A DNA stretch of 64,000 nucleotides from the NCBI GenBank assembly GCA_963422285.2, contig OY729419.2, positions 682,001-746,000 of the forward strand, given 5' to 3'. Made by a program: the position numbers and the translations under genes. Shown piece by piece: positions 38,776-48,121 of the stretch (positions are counted from its first letter, which is position 1; each line of letters opens with the position of its first letter). Below the pieces are notes generated by a model. That model made no database searches and was not told the DNA's origin. It saw nothing but the letters and a program-made list of their open reading frames with translations. This DNA comes from VXYL01 sp963422285 (GTDB lineage: Bacteria; Pseudomonadota; Gammaproteobacteria; Pseudomonadales; Azotimanducaceae).

Positions 38776-38860
38776 GCTGTCGCTATCACGCGGCAATAGC
38801 CACAAGGCCTGTGATGCCGGCCCCATGGCAACTGCCGGGACGCCTACGCAGATAGCGGCA

Positions 38861-39931
38861 TCATGCTCGACGCGCCAGCATCGTCCCCGCCAGCCAGCAG
38901 ATCGCCACCGGCACGGACAGCGCCAGCCACGGCGGGATGGCGAAGACGATGCTCATGGGGCCGAACAGGTCCATCAGGTACTTGAGCGCCAAGCCCACGG
39001 CGATGCCTACAGTCAGGCGGACGCCTAAGCCGGCTTCCCGCAGCGGGCCGACGACGAAGCCCACCGCCAGCAGCACCAAGCCGAGCACGGCGACGCCTTG
39101 CAGCGCCTTGCTCCAGAACGCCACCTGGTAGCGCGTCGCATCCAGGCCTTCCCGTTGCAGGTAGCGAATCTGGAAGCGAAGATCGGCGAACGACAGCTTG
39201 GCGGGATCGAACAGCGCCTTGGCGCTGAGCAGCTCGGGGTCGGTCTCGCTTCGCCAAGGCAGGGTCTCGCGGCGGCTTACGGAGGTGGACGACGGCTCCA
39301 AGCGGGTCTCCACCACGTCCTGCAGCAGCCAGTGATCTTCGTCTGCCAGGAACGTGGCGCGTTCGGCGCGGCGGGCGAGACGCAGCCGGCCGGCCTCGAA
39401 GGCGTACTGCTCCACGCCGATCAGGTCGCCGTTCCTGCCGTAGCCGTCGATGCTGGTGTACAGGCCGCCCTCCCGATGCCAGTAGGCGGCGTTGATGTAG
39501 ATGTCGCCACTGCCGCGCTGCGCATGCAGCTTCAACGAACTGCCAGCGGCCTCCCCGGCCGGGGCGACGAACTCGCCCAGCGCCTGGTTGCCGACGAGCA
39601 CGATCAGCGCGGGCACGGCCACCGCGCCGAAGAGCCTCGCCACGGACACCCCGGCAGCGCGCAGCACGGTGATCTCCGCGTTGCTGCCCAGTACGCCCAG
39701 CCCCACCAGGGCACCCATGAACACGCCGTAGGGCATCAGTTCGTAGAGCCGTCGAGGCGTACTGTAGAGAACGTACAGCAATGCCTGTTGGTTGGTGTAG
39801 CCGGGGGTGACGTCGCGCAGCTCTTCGATGACCGTGAACAGCGTCACCACCGTCAGCAGGCAGAGCATCACCAGGGCGACGGCCTTCAGTACCGTGGCCG
39901 CCACGTAGCGATCCATCTGTCCGCCGATCAT
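38861..39931 (-). CDS. lptG: LPS export ABC transporter permease LptG
   Basis: 356 residues with N-terminal TM helices (VLKAVALVMLCLLTVVTLFTVI), a large periplasmic beta-jellyroll domain and three C-terminal TM helices. This is the YjgP/YjgQ architecture. LptF and LptG form the inner-membrane channel that extracts lipopolysaccharide with the ATPase LptB. It lies 91 bp downstream of lptF on the same strand. ATG 39931 is the natural start. Length and the GALVGLGVLGSNAEITVLRAAGVS coupling region are normal. Confidence 0.92.
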   Translation of the reverse strand: MIGGQMDRYVAATVLKAVALVMLCLLTVVTLFTVIEELRDVTPGYTNQQALLYVLYSTPRRLYELMPYGVFMGALVGLGVLGSNAEITVLRAAGVSVARLFGAVAVPALIVLVGNQALGEFVAPAGEAAGSSLKLHAQRGSGDIYINAAYWHREGGLYTSIDGYGRNGDLIGVEQYAFEAGRLRLARRAERATFLADEDHWLLQDVVETRLEPSSTSVSRRETLPWRSETDPELLSAKALFDPAKLSFADLRFQIRYLQREGLDATRYQVAFWSKALQGVAVLGLVLLAVGFVVGPLREAGLGVRLTVGIAVGLALKYLMDLFGPMSIVFAIPPWLALSVPVAICWLAGTMLARRA

Positions 39932-40022
39932 TCTCGATCCTCCATGCGTCGCGGCGATTTCTCATTGGCGAAATTGTGGGCGACCACACAGCGGTGTCGC
40001 CCCATGCGGCCGGGGATCGTCG

Positions 40023-41093
40023 TCATCTGCCCGGTCGTGCGCTGCGCCGGATCAGCCATGCCGCCAGCGCCAGCGCGATGCCATGCACGGGCCACAAGCC
40101 CGATGCGGACGGCAGCGCACCTTCGGCGATGTTCTGCTGCCCGAACAAGAGCATCAGGTAGTAGCCGACGAACAAGCCGACTCCCGGCAGCAGGCGGGCG
40201 AACCGTCCGGCGCGGGGGCGAGGACGGGAAATGCCGAACGCCAGCAGCGCCGCCACCACGGTCGTCAACGGCGCCGCAATGCGGCCTTGCAGTTCCGCCG
40301 CCTGGCGAGGGTCGTCGATGTCCAGCCGGGCGGTCTCGACCATGCGGGGGTCGGCAAGGGGCGCAATCGGCTCTCGTTCCAGACGCTGGCCGAGACGCCG
40401 AAACGCCACCACCCGATAGTCGCCCGCGCCGGGCTGGCCTTCGTAGCGAATGCCGTTCGAAAGTTCCAGAAAGCGGCTGCCCGTGGCAGGCAGTCGATGC
40501 TGGCGACCGCGTTCCGCCCACACCACTACGCGCACCGGCCCCTTGCGTTCCGCCATGAAGACGCCGTCCAGACGATTCGCCTGCCGGTCCACGGCTTCGG
40601 TATAGGTCACCCGGAGACCTTCGGCATAGACATGGAACGCGCCGGGAATGACGGCATCCAGCTCGCTGTCGTGCAGTTGCTCGATGGATAGCTCGGCATA
40701 GAGCCGACGCGCCTGCGGGGTAACGGCGAAGGACAGCATGGACACCAGGGCGGCGATGGGAACGACGCTGGCCAGCAGCCAGCGGATCATCCGCCAAGGG
40801 CTTGCGCCAGCGCTGGTCAGCGCCATATGTTCGCGCTCCGCATGCAGGCGTCCGAAGGTGAGCAGCAACGCCAGGAAAAGCGCGAACGGCACCGTTACCT
40901 GGACGAACTCCGGCACCCGCAGCGCCAGCAGCAGCCACAGCGCCTCGGCGGTGAAACGGCCCGTAGCCGCCTCCTGGAGGAAGCCGATGAAGCGCCCGCC
41001 CAAGCCCACCACCAGCAACAACGCCAACACCGCCAGGAACACCAGCAGCAACTCGCGCGAGATGTGTCGGAACGCTACGACCACAGGATTCAA
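40023..41093 (-). CDS. lptF: LPS export ABC transporter permease LptF
   Basis: 356 residues, same architecture as LptG: helix VFLAVLALLLVVGLGGRFIG, the coupling-helix region (GRLHAEREHMALTSAGASPW), a periplasmic domain and C-terminal helices. With LptG and LptB it moves LPS from the inner membrane to the Lpt bridge. It starts at TTG 41093, or GTG 41084 three codons later. It diverges from pepA across only 35 bp, an arrangement conserved in gammaproteobacteria. Confidence 0.92.
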   Translation of the reverse strand: MNPVVVAFRHISRELLLVFLAVLALLLVVGLGGRFIGFLQEAATGRFTAEALWLLLALRVPEFVQVTVPFALFLALLLTFGRLHAEREHMALTSAGASPWRMIRWLLASVVPIAALVSMLSFAVTPQARRLYAELSIEQLHDSELDAVIPGAFHVYAEGLRVTYTEAVDRQANRLDGVFMAERKGPVRVVVWAERGRQHRLPATGSRFLELSNGIRYEGQPGAGDYRVVAFRRLGQRLEREPIAPLADPRMVETARLDIDDPRQAAELQGRIAAPLTTVVAALLAFGISRPRPRAGRFARLLPGVGLFVGYYLMLLFGQQNIAEGALPSASGLWPVHGIALALAAWLIRRSARPGR

Positions 41094-41098
41094 TAGGC

Positions 41099-41104
41099 TA
41101 TAGT
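41099..41104 (+). promoter_or_regulatory. Possible -10 element for pepA
   Basis: TATAGT lies 25 bases before the pepA ATG in the 35-bp divergent lptF-pepA spacer. No good -35 is seen, so this is tentative. Confidence 0.35.
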
Positions 41105-41128
41105 TGCGCCCCTGATTCGGGGACTATT

Positions 41129-42631
41129 ATGGAATACTCCATCAAGATCGGAAACACGGCATCGGTCGCCACCGCCTGCCTCGTGGTGCCGCGCAGCGCC
41201 GCCCATGCCATCGCCGACGCGCTGGGCATCCTCGAACAGGTGGACCTCCTGCTCGCAGGCAGCAAGAACGAAACCGGCATGGTCGCGCGAGCGTTCCGGG
41301 ACGGCAAGCCGTCGCGGCTGCTCATCGTCGGCAAAGAGACGGGAAAGGAGACCGCGGAAAAGAAAGCGCTCAAGAAGAACGAACGGAAAGAAAACGAAGC
41401 CAGCGAACAAGCCGCGGAAGCAGCTTTTCGCAAGGACATGAAAGCCGCGGCGGCGGCCATCGCCGGCCTGGACGTAGGGGACGCCACCCTCTGCCTGGAC
41501 GAGTTCGCGGTGCCGGGCAGGAATGCGTACTGGAAAACGCGCACCGCGCTGGCTGCGATTTCCCACGCCAGCTACCGCTTCGATGCCTACAAGTCCAAGA
41601 AGCCAGCGGCGGCCAAGCTGCGTCGGGTGGGCGTACTCGCCCAGGACCGCAGCGCCGCGCGTCTCGCCGTCCGCCACGCCCAGGCGCTGGACGACGGCCT
41701 CGCGCTGGCCAAGGACCTCGGCAATCAGCCGCCCAACGTCTGCAACCCCGCCCACCTCGCCGCCGAAGCGCAGAAGCTGGCAGCGGATGGCGTTTCAGTG
41801 ACCGTCGTCAAAGAGCAGGAGATGGCGGAACTCGGCATGGGCGCGTTCCTGTCCGTCACCCAGGGCAGCGAGACTCCGGCCAGGATGGCGGTGGTGGACT
41901 ACCGGGGCGGCGCTGCCGACGCCGCGCCCATCGTGCTGATCGGCAAGGGCATCACCTTCGATACCGGCGGCATCAACCTCAAGGGCAGCGGCGGCATTGG
42001 CGAGATGAAGTTCGACATGTGCGGCGCCGCCAGCGTACTCGGCGTCGCCAAGGCCGCCATCGCGGCGCAACTGCCCGTCAACCTGGTGGCCATCGCTGCC
42101 GCTGCCGAGAACATGCCCAGCGGCCGCGCCTCCCGCCCCAGCGACATCGTCACCACCATGTCCGGCCAGACCGTGGAGATACTCAACACCGACGCCGAGG
42201 GACGGCTGGTTTTGTGCGACGCCCTCACCTACGCAGAACGCTTCCAGCCACGGGCCGTGGTGGACGTGGCCACCCTCACCGGGGCGCAGGTGGTCGCCCT
42301 GGGTTCCGCAGCCAGTGCGCTGTACGCCAACGACGACGATCTCGCCACAGCCCTTGCCGCCGCCGGGGACGCCGCCGACGACCGGCTGTGGCGCATGCCG
42401 CTGTGGGACGACTACCAGGAGCAGCTGAAGAGCGAGTTCGCGGATATGAAGAACATCGGCGGGCGCGCGGCCGGCTCCATCACCGCAGCCTGCTTCCTGT
42501 CGCGCTTCGCCAAGGCTTTTCCCTGGGCGCATCTTGATATTGCCGGCACCGCCTACCGCAACGGAAAGGCATCCACCGGGCGGCCCGTGCCGGCCCTGTT
42601 CCAGTATCTGCTCGACGCGACGGCGACATGA
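41129..42631 (+). CDS. pepA: Leucyl aminopeptidase (M17)
   Basis: 500 residues. Metal and catalytic residues of M17 are present: VLIGKGITFDTGGINLKG (Lys and Asp ligands), MKFDMCGAASVLG and NTDAEGRLVLCDALTYAE (Asp, Glu and catalytic Arg). It releases N-terminal amino acids from peptides with two divalent metals, as a hexamer; in E. coli PepA also binds DNA for Xer recombination. A Lys/Glu-rich insert (KETGKETAEKKALKKNE) occurs in the N-terminal domain. The stop overlaps holC (ATGA). Confidence 0.95.
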   Translation: MEYSIKIGNTASVATACLVVPRSAAHAIADALGILEQVDLLLAGSKNETGMVARAFRDGKPSRLLIVGKETGKETAEKKALKKNERKENEASEQAAEAAFRKDMKAAAAAIAGLDVGDATLCLDEFAVPGRNAYWKTRTALAAISHASYRFDAYKSKKPAAAKLRRVGVLAQDRSAARLAVRHAQALDDGLALAKDLGNQPPNVCNPAHLAAEAQKLAADGVSVTVVKEQEMAELGMGAFLSVTQGSETPARMAVVDYRGGAADAAPIVLIGKGITFDTGGINLKGSGGIGEMKFDMCGAASVLGVAKAAIAAQLPVNLVAIAAAAENMPSGRASRPSDIVTTMSGQTVEILNTDAEGRLVLCDALTYAERFQPRAVVDVATLTGAQVVALGSAASALYANDDDLATALAAAGDAADDRLWRMPLWDDYQEQLKSEFADMKNIGGRAAGSITAACFLSRFAKAFPWAHLDIAGTAYRNGKASTGRPVPALFQYLLDATAT

Positions 42632-43053
42632 CCCGGGTGGATTTCTACATCCTCGCCGACATCGACGAGCTCGCTCGGGGTCGATTTTCGTGTCGGCTGG
42701 CATACAAGGCTGCCACCGCTGGCAAGCGCGTTCATATACGCGTTCCAGCGCAGGCGGCGAACGACCTCGACGCCCTGTTGTGGGACTACCCTCCAGAGCA
42801 ATTCCTGCCCCACGCCCGGCTGTCCGCTGCCTCTGGCCACGAGCCGGTGACCATCGGCATCGGCGACGAAGAACCCGACCATCACGAGGTGCTCATCAAC
42901 CTCGGCGACGATATCGCGCCGTTCTTTCCGCGCTTCGAGCGCGCCTCGGAAATCGTTCTGGCGACCCAGCGTGGCGCAGGCCGCGACAAGTACCGCCACT
43001 ACCGGGATCGCGGCTATCCCTTGTTCCATCACGAACTCGACGATTGGGAATGA
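42628..43053 (+). CDS. holC: DNA polymerase III chi subunit
   Basis: 141 residues, normal size. The N-terminus (RVDFYILADIDELARGRFSCRLAYKA) and the block LDALLWDYPPEQFLPHA match chi proteins, which link the clamp loader to single-stranded-DNA-binding protein through psi. It is coupled by ATGA overlaps both to pepA upstream and to valS downstream, the standard gammaproteobacterial order. Confidence 0.9.
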   Translation: MTRVDFYILADIDELARGRFSCRLAYKAATAGKRVHIRVPAQAANDLDALLWDYPPEQFLPHARLSAASGHEPVTIGIGDEEPDHHEVLINLGDDIAPFFPRFERASEIVLATQRGAGRDKYRHYRDRGYPLFHHELDDWE

Positions 43054-45872
43054 GCGGCAAGGGCTTGGCATCCCGCGCCGACGGCAAGGGCATCGAAGGC
43101 AGCTTCGATCCTGGCGCCATCGAGGGCGAGCTCTATGCCAGGTGGGAGCGCAGCGGCTGCTTCGCGCCCACCGGCAACGGCGCACCCTACTGCATCGCCA
43201 TCCCGCCGCCCAACGTCACCGACCGCCTGCACATCGGCCACGCCTTCCAACACACGCTGATGGACGCGCTGATCCGCTACCAGCGCATGAACGGCCGCTG
43301 CACCCTGTGGCAGACCGGCACGGATCACGCCCAGATCGCCACGCAGATGGTGGTGGAGCGGCAGCTGCTGGCCCAGGGCACCACCTTGCAGGACCTGGGC
43401 CGGAAAGCCTTCATCGACAAGGTCTGGGATTGGAAGCACGGTACCGGCGGCGACATCTCGCGTCAGATCCGGCGCATGGGTTCCTCAGTGGACTGGTCCC
43501 GGGAACGCTTCACCATGGACGAGGGGTTCTCCCGGGCGGTGATGGAGGTTTTCATCCGCCTGTACGAAGAAGGGCTCATCTACCGCGGCCAGCGCCTAGT
43601 GAACTGGGACCCGAAGCTGAAGACCTCCATCTCCGACCTCGAAGTGGACAGCCGGGAAGAAGCCGGCCGCCTCTGGCACTTCCGCTATCCGCTTGCACCG
43701 GGCCTCGCAACGGACGACGGGAAGGGCTACCTGGTGGTGGCCACGACTCGGCCCGAGACCATGCTGGGGGATACCGCGGTAGCCGTCCACCCGGACGACG
43801 AACGCTATCGGTCGCTAGTCGGCAAGGATGTGGAGCTGCCCCTGGCGGAGCGGCGCATCCCCATCATTGCCGACGACTACGTGGATCCGGCATTCGGCTC
43901 CGGCTGCGTGAAGATCACCCCGGCCCACGATTTCAACGACTACGAAATCGGCACCCGCCACGGCCTTGCGCTGGTCAACATCTTCAACGCCGATGCCAGC
44001 GTCAACGACAATGCGCCGCCAGCCTACCGGCACTTGGACCGGTTCGTTGCCCGCGAGCGCATAGTGGCGGATCTGGACGCGGCCGGCCTCCTCGAGCGCA
44101 TCGAAGAGCACACCCTGACGGTACCTCGGGGCGACCGCTCGGAGACGGTGATCGAACCCTGGCTGACCGATCAGTGGTTCGTGAAGATCGGACCCCTTGC
44201 CGAGCCCGCCATCCGGGCCGTGGAGAACGGCGACATCGAGTTCGTGCCGCGACAGTACGAGAACATGTACTTCGCCTGGATGCGGGACATCCGCGACTGG
44301 TGCATCAGCCGCCAGCAGTGGTGGGGACACCGGATTCCCGCCTGGTACGACGATGCCGGCAAGGTCCATGTTGGTCGCACCGAAGCGGAGGCGCGCCTCA
44401 AGGGCGGCCTCGACGATGCTGTGGCCTTGCGCCAGGACGACGACGTGCTGGACACCTGGTTCTCCTCGGCGCTGTGGACCTTCGCCACCCTGGGCTGGCC
44501 GGAACGGACGCCCGAACTGGAACGCTTCCACCCCACCGACGTGCTGGTGACTGGCTACGACATCATCTTCTTCTGGGTCGCCCGGATGATCATGATGACA
44601 TTGAAATTCACTGGCGAAGTGCCGTTCCGCAAGGTCTACGTCCACGGCATGGTGCGCGACGCCGAAGGGGCCAAGATGTCCAAGACCCGAGGCAACGGCC
44701 TGGATCCGCTGGACATGATCGACGGCATTTCCACCGAAGGCCTAGTGGCCAAACGCACGGCGAACATGACCCAGCCGCAGATGGCCGCGGACATCGCAGC
44801 CCGCACCCGGCGGGAGTATCCTGACGGAATTCCGCCCTACGGCACCGACGCGCTGCGGCTCACGTTCTGCGCCATGGCCTCCCAAGGCCGAGACCTAGCC
44901 TTCGACCTGAAGCGCATCGAAGGCTATCGAAACTTCTGCAACAAGCTGTGGAACGCGACCAAGTTCGTGCTGATGCACGTGGACGGAGTGGCGGATCGTG
45001 CCAGCCCGATCGAGGAAAGCCCCGCCGACCGCTGGATCCTCTCCCGGACGCGAAAACTCGCCGCCACCGCGCACCGGGCCATCGCCGCCTACCGCTTCGA
45101 CCTCTACGCCAATGCCGTCTACGAGTTTGCTTGGCACGAATACTGCGACTGGTACCTCGAGTTGACGAAACCGGTGCTGTTCGACGAAGAAGCGTCCGCA
45201 GCCCAGGTTGGCGCGGCGCGCCATACGCTGCTCGAAGTGCTGGCGACGCTGCTGCGCATAGCCCATCCCATGGTGCCGTTCATCACCGAGACTCTTTGGC
45301 GACGGCTGCCGAAAGGCAACGGGACGGGCGACGAAAGCACCCTCATGCGCCAACCCTTCCCCACGGTAGACGCCCTGCCCGACGACCCCGAAGCCGAGGC
45401 TGCCATCGACTGGCTCAAGACCGTGGTCACCGGCATTCGCACCATCCGCGGCGAGCTGAACGTCAGTCCAGCCCGGACAATGGACCTGCTGCTGCAAGGC
45501 GGCAGCACACGGGATCGCGAACTGCTCGCCACAACCGAATCCCTGCTGCGGAGACTGGCGAAGATCGGCAACCTGAACTGGCTGGCGACAGAAGACGAAC
45601 CACCGCCAGCCTCGGTGCAGGTGGTCGGCGACCTCAAGATCATAGTGCCCTTGGCCGGTCTCATCGACCTGGAAGCCGAGCGTCGACGACTGCACAAGGA
45701 AATCGACAAGTTGGCGAAGGACCTTCGCCGCGTGGACGGCAAGCTGGCCAACGACGGCTTTCTTGCCAAAGCGCCGGCAGCGGTAGTGGCCAAGGAGCGC
45801 GACAAAGGCGAAGCGTTGCACAAGCAACTCGACGCGCTCGCCGGACAGCTAAGCCGCTTGCACGCGCTGTAG
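43050..45872 (+). CDS. valS: Valyl-tRNA synthetase
   Basis: 940 residues, full length. Class Ia signatures: PPNVTDRLHIGHAFQ (HIGH) near residue 57 and GAKMSKTRGN (KMSKS) near 545. The editing domain carries ATTRPETMLGDTAV. An anticodon-binding region and a C-terminal coiled-coil arm (EAERRRLHKEIDKLAKDL) end the protein. It charges tRNA-Val. Starts at ATG 43050 in overlap with holC. Confidence 0.96.
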   Translation: MSGKGLASRADGKGIEGSFDPGAIEGELYARWERSGCFAPTGNGAPYCIAIPPPNVTDRLHIGHAFQHTLMDALIRYQRMNGRCTLWQTGTDHAQIATQMVVERQLLAQGTTLQDLGRKAFIDKVWDWKHGTGGDISRQIRRMGSSVDWSRERFTMDEGFSRAVMEVFIRLYEEGLIYRGQRLVNWDPKLKTSISDLEVDSREEAGRLWHFRYPLAPGLATDDGKGYLVVATTRPETMLGDTAVAVHPDDERYRSLVGKDVELPLAERRIPIIADDYVDPAFGSGCVKITPAHDFNDYEIGTRHGLALVNIFNADASVNDNAPPAYRHLDRFVARERIVADLDAAGLLERIEEHTLTVPRGDRSETVIEPWLTDQWFVKIGPLAEPAIRAVENGDIEFVPRQYENMYFAWMRDIRDWCISRQQWWGHRIPAWYDDAGKVHVGRTEAEARLKGGLDDAVALRQDDDVLDTWFSSALWTFATLGWPERTPELERFHPTDVLVTGYDIIFFWVARMIMMTLKFTGEVPFRKVYVHGMVRDAEGAKMSKTRGNGLDPLDMIDGISTEGLVAKRTANMTQPQMAADIAARTRREYPDGIPPYGTDALRLTFCAMASQGRDLAFDLKRIEGYRNFCNKLWNATKFVLMHVDGVADRASPIEESPADRWILSRTRKLAATAHRAIAAYRFDLYANAVYEFAWHEYCDWYLELTKPVLFDEEASAAQVGAARHTLLEVLATLLRIAHPMVPFITETLWRRLPKGNGTGDESTLMRQPFPTVDALPDDPEAEAAIDWLKTVVTGIRTIRGELNVSPARTMDLLLQGGSTRDRELLATTESLLRRLAKIGNLNWLATEDEPPPASVQVVGDLKIIVPLAGLIDLEAERRRLHKEIDKLAKDLRRVDGKLANDGFLAKAPAAVVAKERDKGEALHKQLDALAGQLSRLHAL

Positions 45873-45897
45873 GGACAACCTAGTCAGGAATCGACGG

Positions 45898-46839
45898 GTG
45901 AACGACGAACTGAAGGTCTTCGCAGGCCGATCCAATCCCAAGCTGGCCAATGCGATCTGCTGCCATCTGGGCATCAAGCGCAGCAGCCTGACCATTTCGC
46001 GCTTCTCCAACGACAATCTCTCGGTGCAGATCGACGAGAACGTCCGCGAACGGGACGTGTTCGTGGTGCAGGCTTTCACAGAGCCCGCCAGCGACCGCAT
46101 CCTGGAGCTGCTGATTACCCTGGACGCCCTGCGCAGCGCCTCGGCACGCCGCATCACTGCGGTCATTCCCTACTTTTCCTATGCGCGATCCGACAAGAAG
46201 GATGCGCCGCGCATCTCCATAGCCGGCCGTCTGATTGCCGATCTGCTGAAAACCGCGGGCGCCGACCGCGTACTGACCATGGACCTGCACGCCGAGCAAG
46301 TACATGGCTTCTTCGGCATCCCCGTGGATCATCTGACAGCCATCCCCATCATCGCAAGGCACATCGAGAAGACCTGCGACATGGCCAACGCCGTGGTGGT
46401 GGCCACGGATGCGGGCGGCGCCAAGCGCGCTGGCAAGTTCGCCGCCCGCTTGGGCCTGCCGCTGGCGATTATCGACAAGCGCCGAGTGAGCGATACGCAA
46501 GTGCGGCAAGGCCATGTGGTGGGCGACGTGGAAGGCAAGGACGCAGTGATCTTCGAAGACGAGATCGCCACTGGCGGCACCTTGATGGAGACTGCCCGCA
46601 CTCTTGAGAAAGGCGGTGCCGGACGCATCTTCGCGGGCGCCACCCACGGCGTGCTCGTCGGACCGGCCATCGACAATCTGCGCGACTCTCCCATCGAATC
46701 GCTGACAGTCACCAACACGGTGAAAGTAGGCAAGAAGAAGCGCCTGGACAAGATCATAGTGCTATCGGTAGCGCCGCTGATGGCGGAAGCGATCCGCCGC
46801 ATCCATACCGGCGAAAGCGTCGGCGCCCTGTTCGCTTGA
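45898..46839 (+). CDS. prs: Ribose-phosphate pyrophosphokinase (PRPP synthase)
   Basis: 313 residues from GTG 45898. Domain blocks: VFVVQAFTEPASDRILELL, flexible loop YFSYARSDKKDAPRIS, VLTMDLHAEQVHGFF and the PRPP loop VIFEDEIATGGTL. The loop is the KDAPR-type variant rather than the E. coli KVRSAR form, and the PRPP loop starts with Glu-Asp-Glu, so it belongs to a different Prs subgroup. It makes PRPP for nucleotides, histidine and tryptophan. Only 25 bp follow valS, so co-transcription is likely. Confidence 0.85.
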   Translation: MNDELKVFAGRSNPKLANAICCHLGIKRSSLTISRFSNDNLSVQIDENVRERDVFVVQAFTEPASDRILELLITLDALRSASARRITAVIPYFSYARSDKKDAPRISIAGRLIADLLKTAGADRVLTMDLHAEQVHGFFGIPVDHLTAIPIIARHIEKTCDMANAVVVATDAGGAKRAGKFAARLGLPLAIIDKRRVSDTQVRQGHVVGDVEGKDAVIFEDEIATGGTLMETARTLEKGGAGRIFAGATHGVLVGPAIDNLRDSPIESLTVTNTVKVGKKKRLDKIIVLSVAPLMAEAIRRIHTGESVGALFA

Positions 46840-46843
46840 CCGG

Positions 46844-47335
46844 TCAAGACTCCTCGCGCTTTTCGAGGAAGGTCTCTACCCGAGCCACTCGTTCGCTGAG
46901 GTTCGCCACGTCCTCGCGGACATCCGCGATCTCCTCCCGTATCTCGGCATGCTGGCGTTCCATCTCCTTGAGCATCTCGCTGCGCAGGCGTTCCATCTCC
47001 TTGAGCATCTCGCTGCGCAGGCGTTCCATCTCCACCTGCATGTCGCCGCGCACCCGTTCGATCTCTACATGCAGGCGTTCTATCCCCACTCGCAGATCGG
47101 CGGTCTGCTGGTAGAGGAAGACGAAGCCCGTCAGCACTGCGCCGACGACGAAGGTGCCGATCCATTTGAACAGGCGGAATTCGTTTTGACGCACCACTTC
47201 CGAATCCGGCGCCAGCGAAGCCTCGTCGATGCGGGGCGCTGCCTCCCGACTTTTTTCAATGGCTTTGATCCGGCTCGCCAGCCAGTCGTATTCCTGCCGG
47301 GTAACGACGCCGGCATCGGGGTTCATCGTCGCCAT
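46844..47335 (-). CDS. Single-TM coiled-coil protein (paralog of the gene ending at 48122)
   Basis: 163 residues from ATG 47335. The start MATMNPDAG matches that of its paralog (METTMNPDAG). After a 60-residue linker comes NEFRLFKWIGTFVVGAVLTG, one TM helix, then QQTADLRVGIERL and a long coiled coil with an 11-residue repeat (MERLRSEMLKE). It resembles the CCDC90/DUF1640-type single-pass coiled coils in layout only. Function unknown. It is convergent with prs, with 4 bp between the stops. Confidence 0.65.
   Translation of the reverse strand: MATMNPDAGVVTRQEYDWLASRIKAIEKSREAAPRIDEASLAPDSEVVRQNEFRLFKWIGTFVVGAVLTGFVFLYQQTADLRVGIERLHVEIERVRGDMQVEMERLRSEMLKEMERLRSEMLKEMERQHAEIREEIADVREDVANLSERVARVETFLEKREES
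46955..47040 (-). repeat. 33-bp repeats encoding hendecads
   Basis: The units gcgttccatctcc... start at 46955, 46988 and 47021; the first two are almost identical over 33 bp. They encode MERLRSEMLKE, giving an 11-residue coiled-coil period. Confidence 0.8.
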
Positions 47336-47493
47336 GACAACCGCTTGATCCATTCTTGAATTGCCACTCTAACGCCACTGAATTCCTCCCTGCAAGAGAG
47401 ATCGTCTCGCTTTCATGTGGAATGATGCCGCCAATTCTTGTAGGAAATTCGCCTGAAGACGCGACAAACGCACACTACTGTACGATTTCGCTA

Positions 47494-48117
47494 CTACCGA
47501 GGCAGTCGGGATCGTTCCTCGTCGGTCAGGCGATGCGGCTCGGCTGCCGGCTTGCCGGTGGCGGCATCGAAAAACGGCGTGCGTTTGTAGGCGCTGCCGA
47601 GCCTGGCTGCAAGCATTCTGCGCACCAAGCCGAACAGCAACGGCAAGGACGAAGCCGGCGCATCGCCCAAGGCAGTGGCGTCGCCGACGGCGAGCCGCTT
47701 GAACGCATGCATCCGCACCGGGCCTAGGGCCACATCAAGGGGAATATCCAAGGAGGAGAAGTCCATGCAGCGGTGAATGAGGCCGACGAAATGCAGCTTG
47801 TGCGATCCCAGGGTATTGCCGATGGGCGTTTGGCAGCAGTCCGAATACCAACGCAGCAGTGTACGCCGCCGACCGGTAACGCACACGCAGGCGAGCTACT
47901 CGGCACCGGCGCCGATCGTCACTAGGCTGGGAGAAACCTGGAAGGCGGAGGTGCCGCCGTGTTCGTCGAGCACGTCATCTGCCCGGCCTAAGTAGTGGGC
48001 AAAGGCTTGGCAGTCGTCGCAATAGCAGATCGCACGGCCAACGCGGGCAGGCGAAACGTCCTGCAGGACGCCACGCACGGTGCCGCACGTACAGCGAATG
48101 GAAATATCTACCGGCAT
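47494..48117 (-). pseudogene. DUF6151 (GFA-like zinc-binding) gene with in-frame TAG
   Basis: The first part has CTCGTVRG and ICYCDDCQAFAHYLGRA, cysteines typical of GFA-like zinc binding, and FQVSPSLVTIGAG. The frame then has TAG at 47896-47898 and continues unchanged with RRTLLRWYSDCCQTPIGNTL and KLHFVGLIHRCMD, as in intact family members. A single base change therefore separates it from an intact 207-residue protein. ATG 48117 lies 4 bp after the coiled-coil gene's stop, so they form an operon. Confidence 0.7.
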
Positions 48118-48121
48118 GGGT

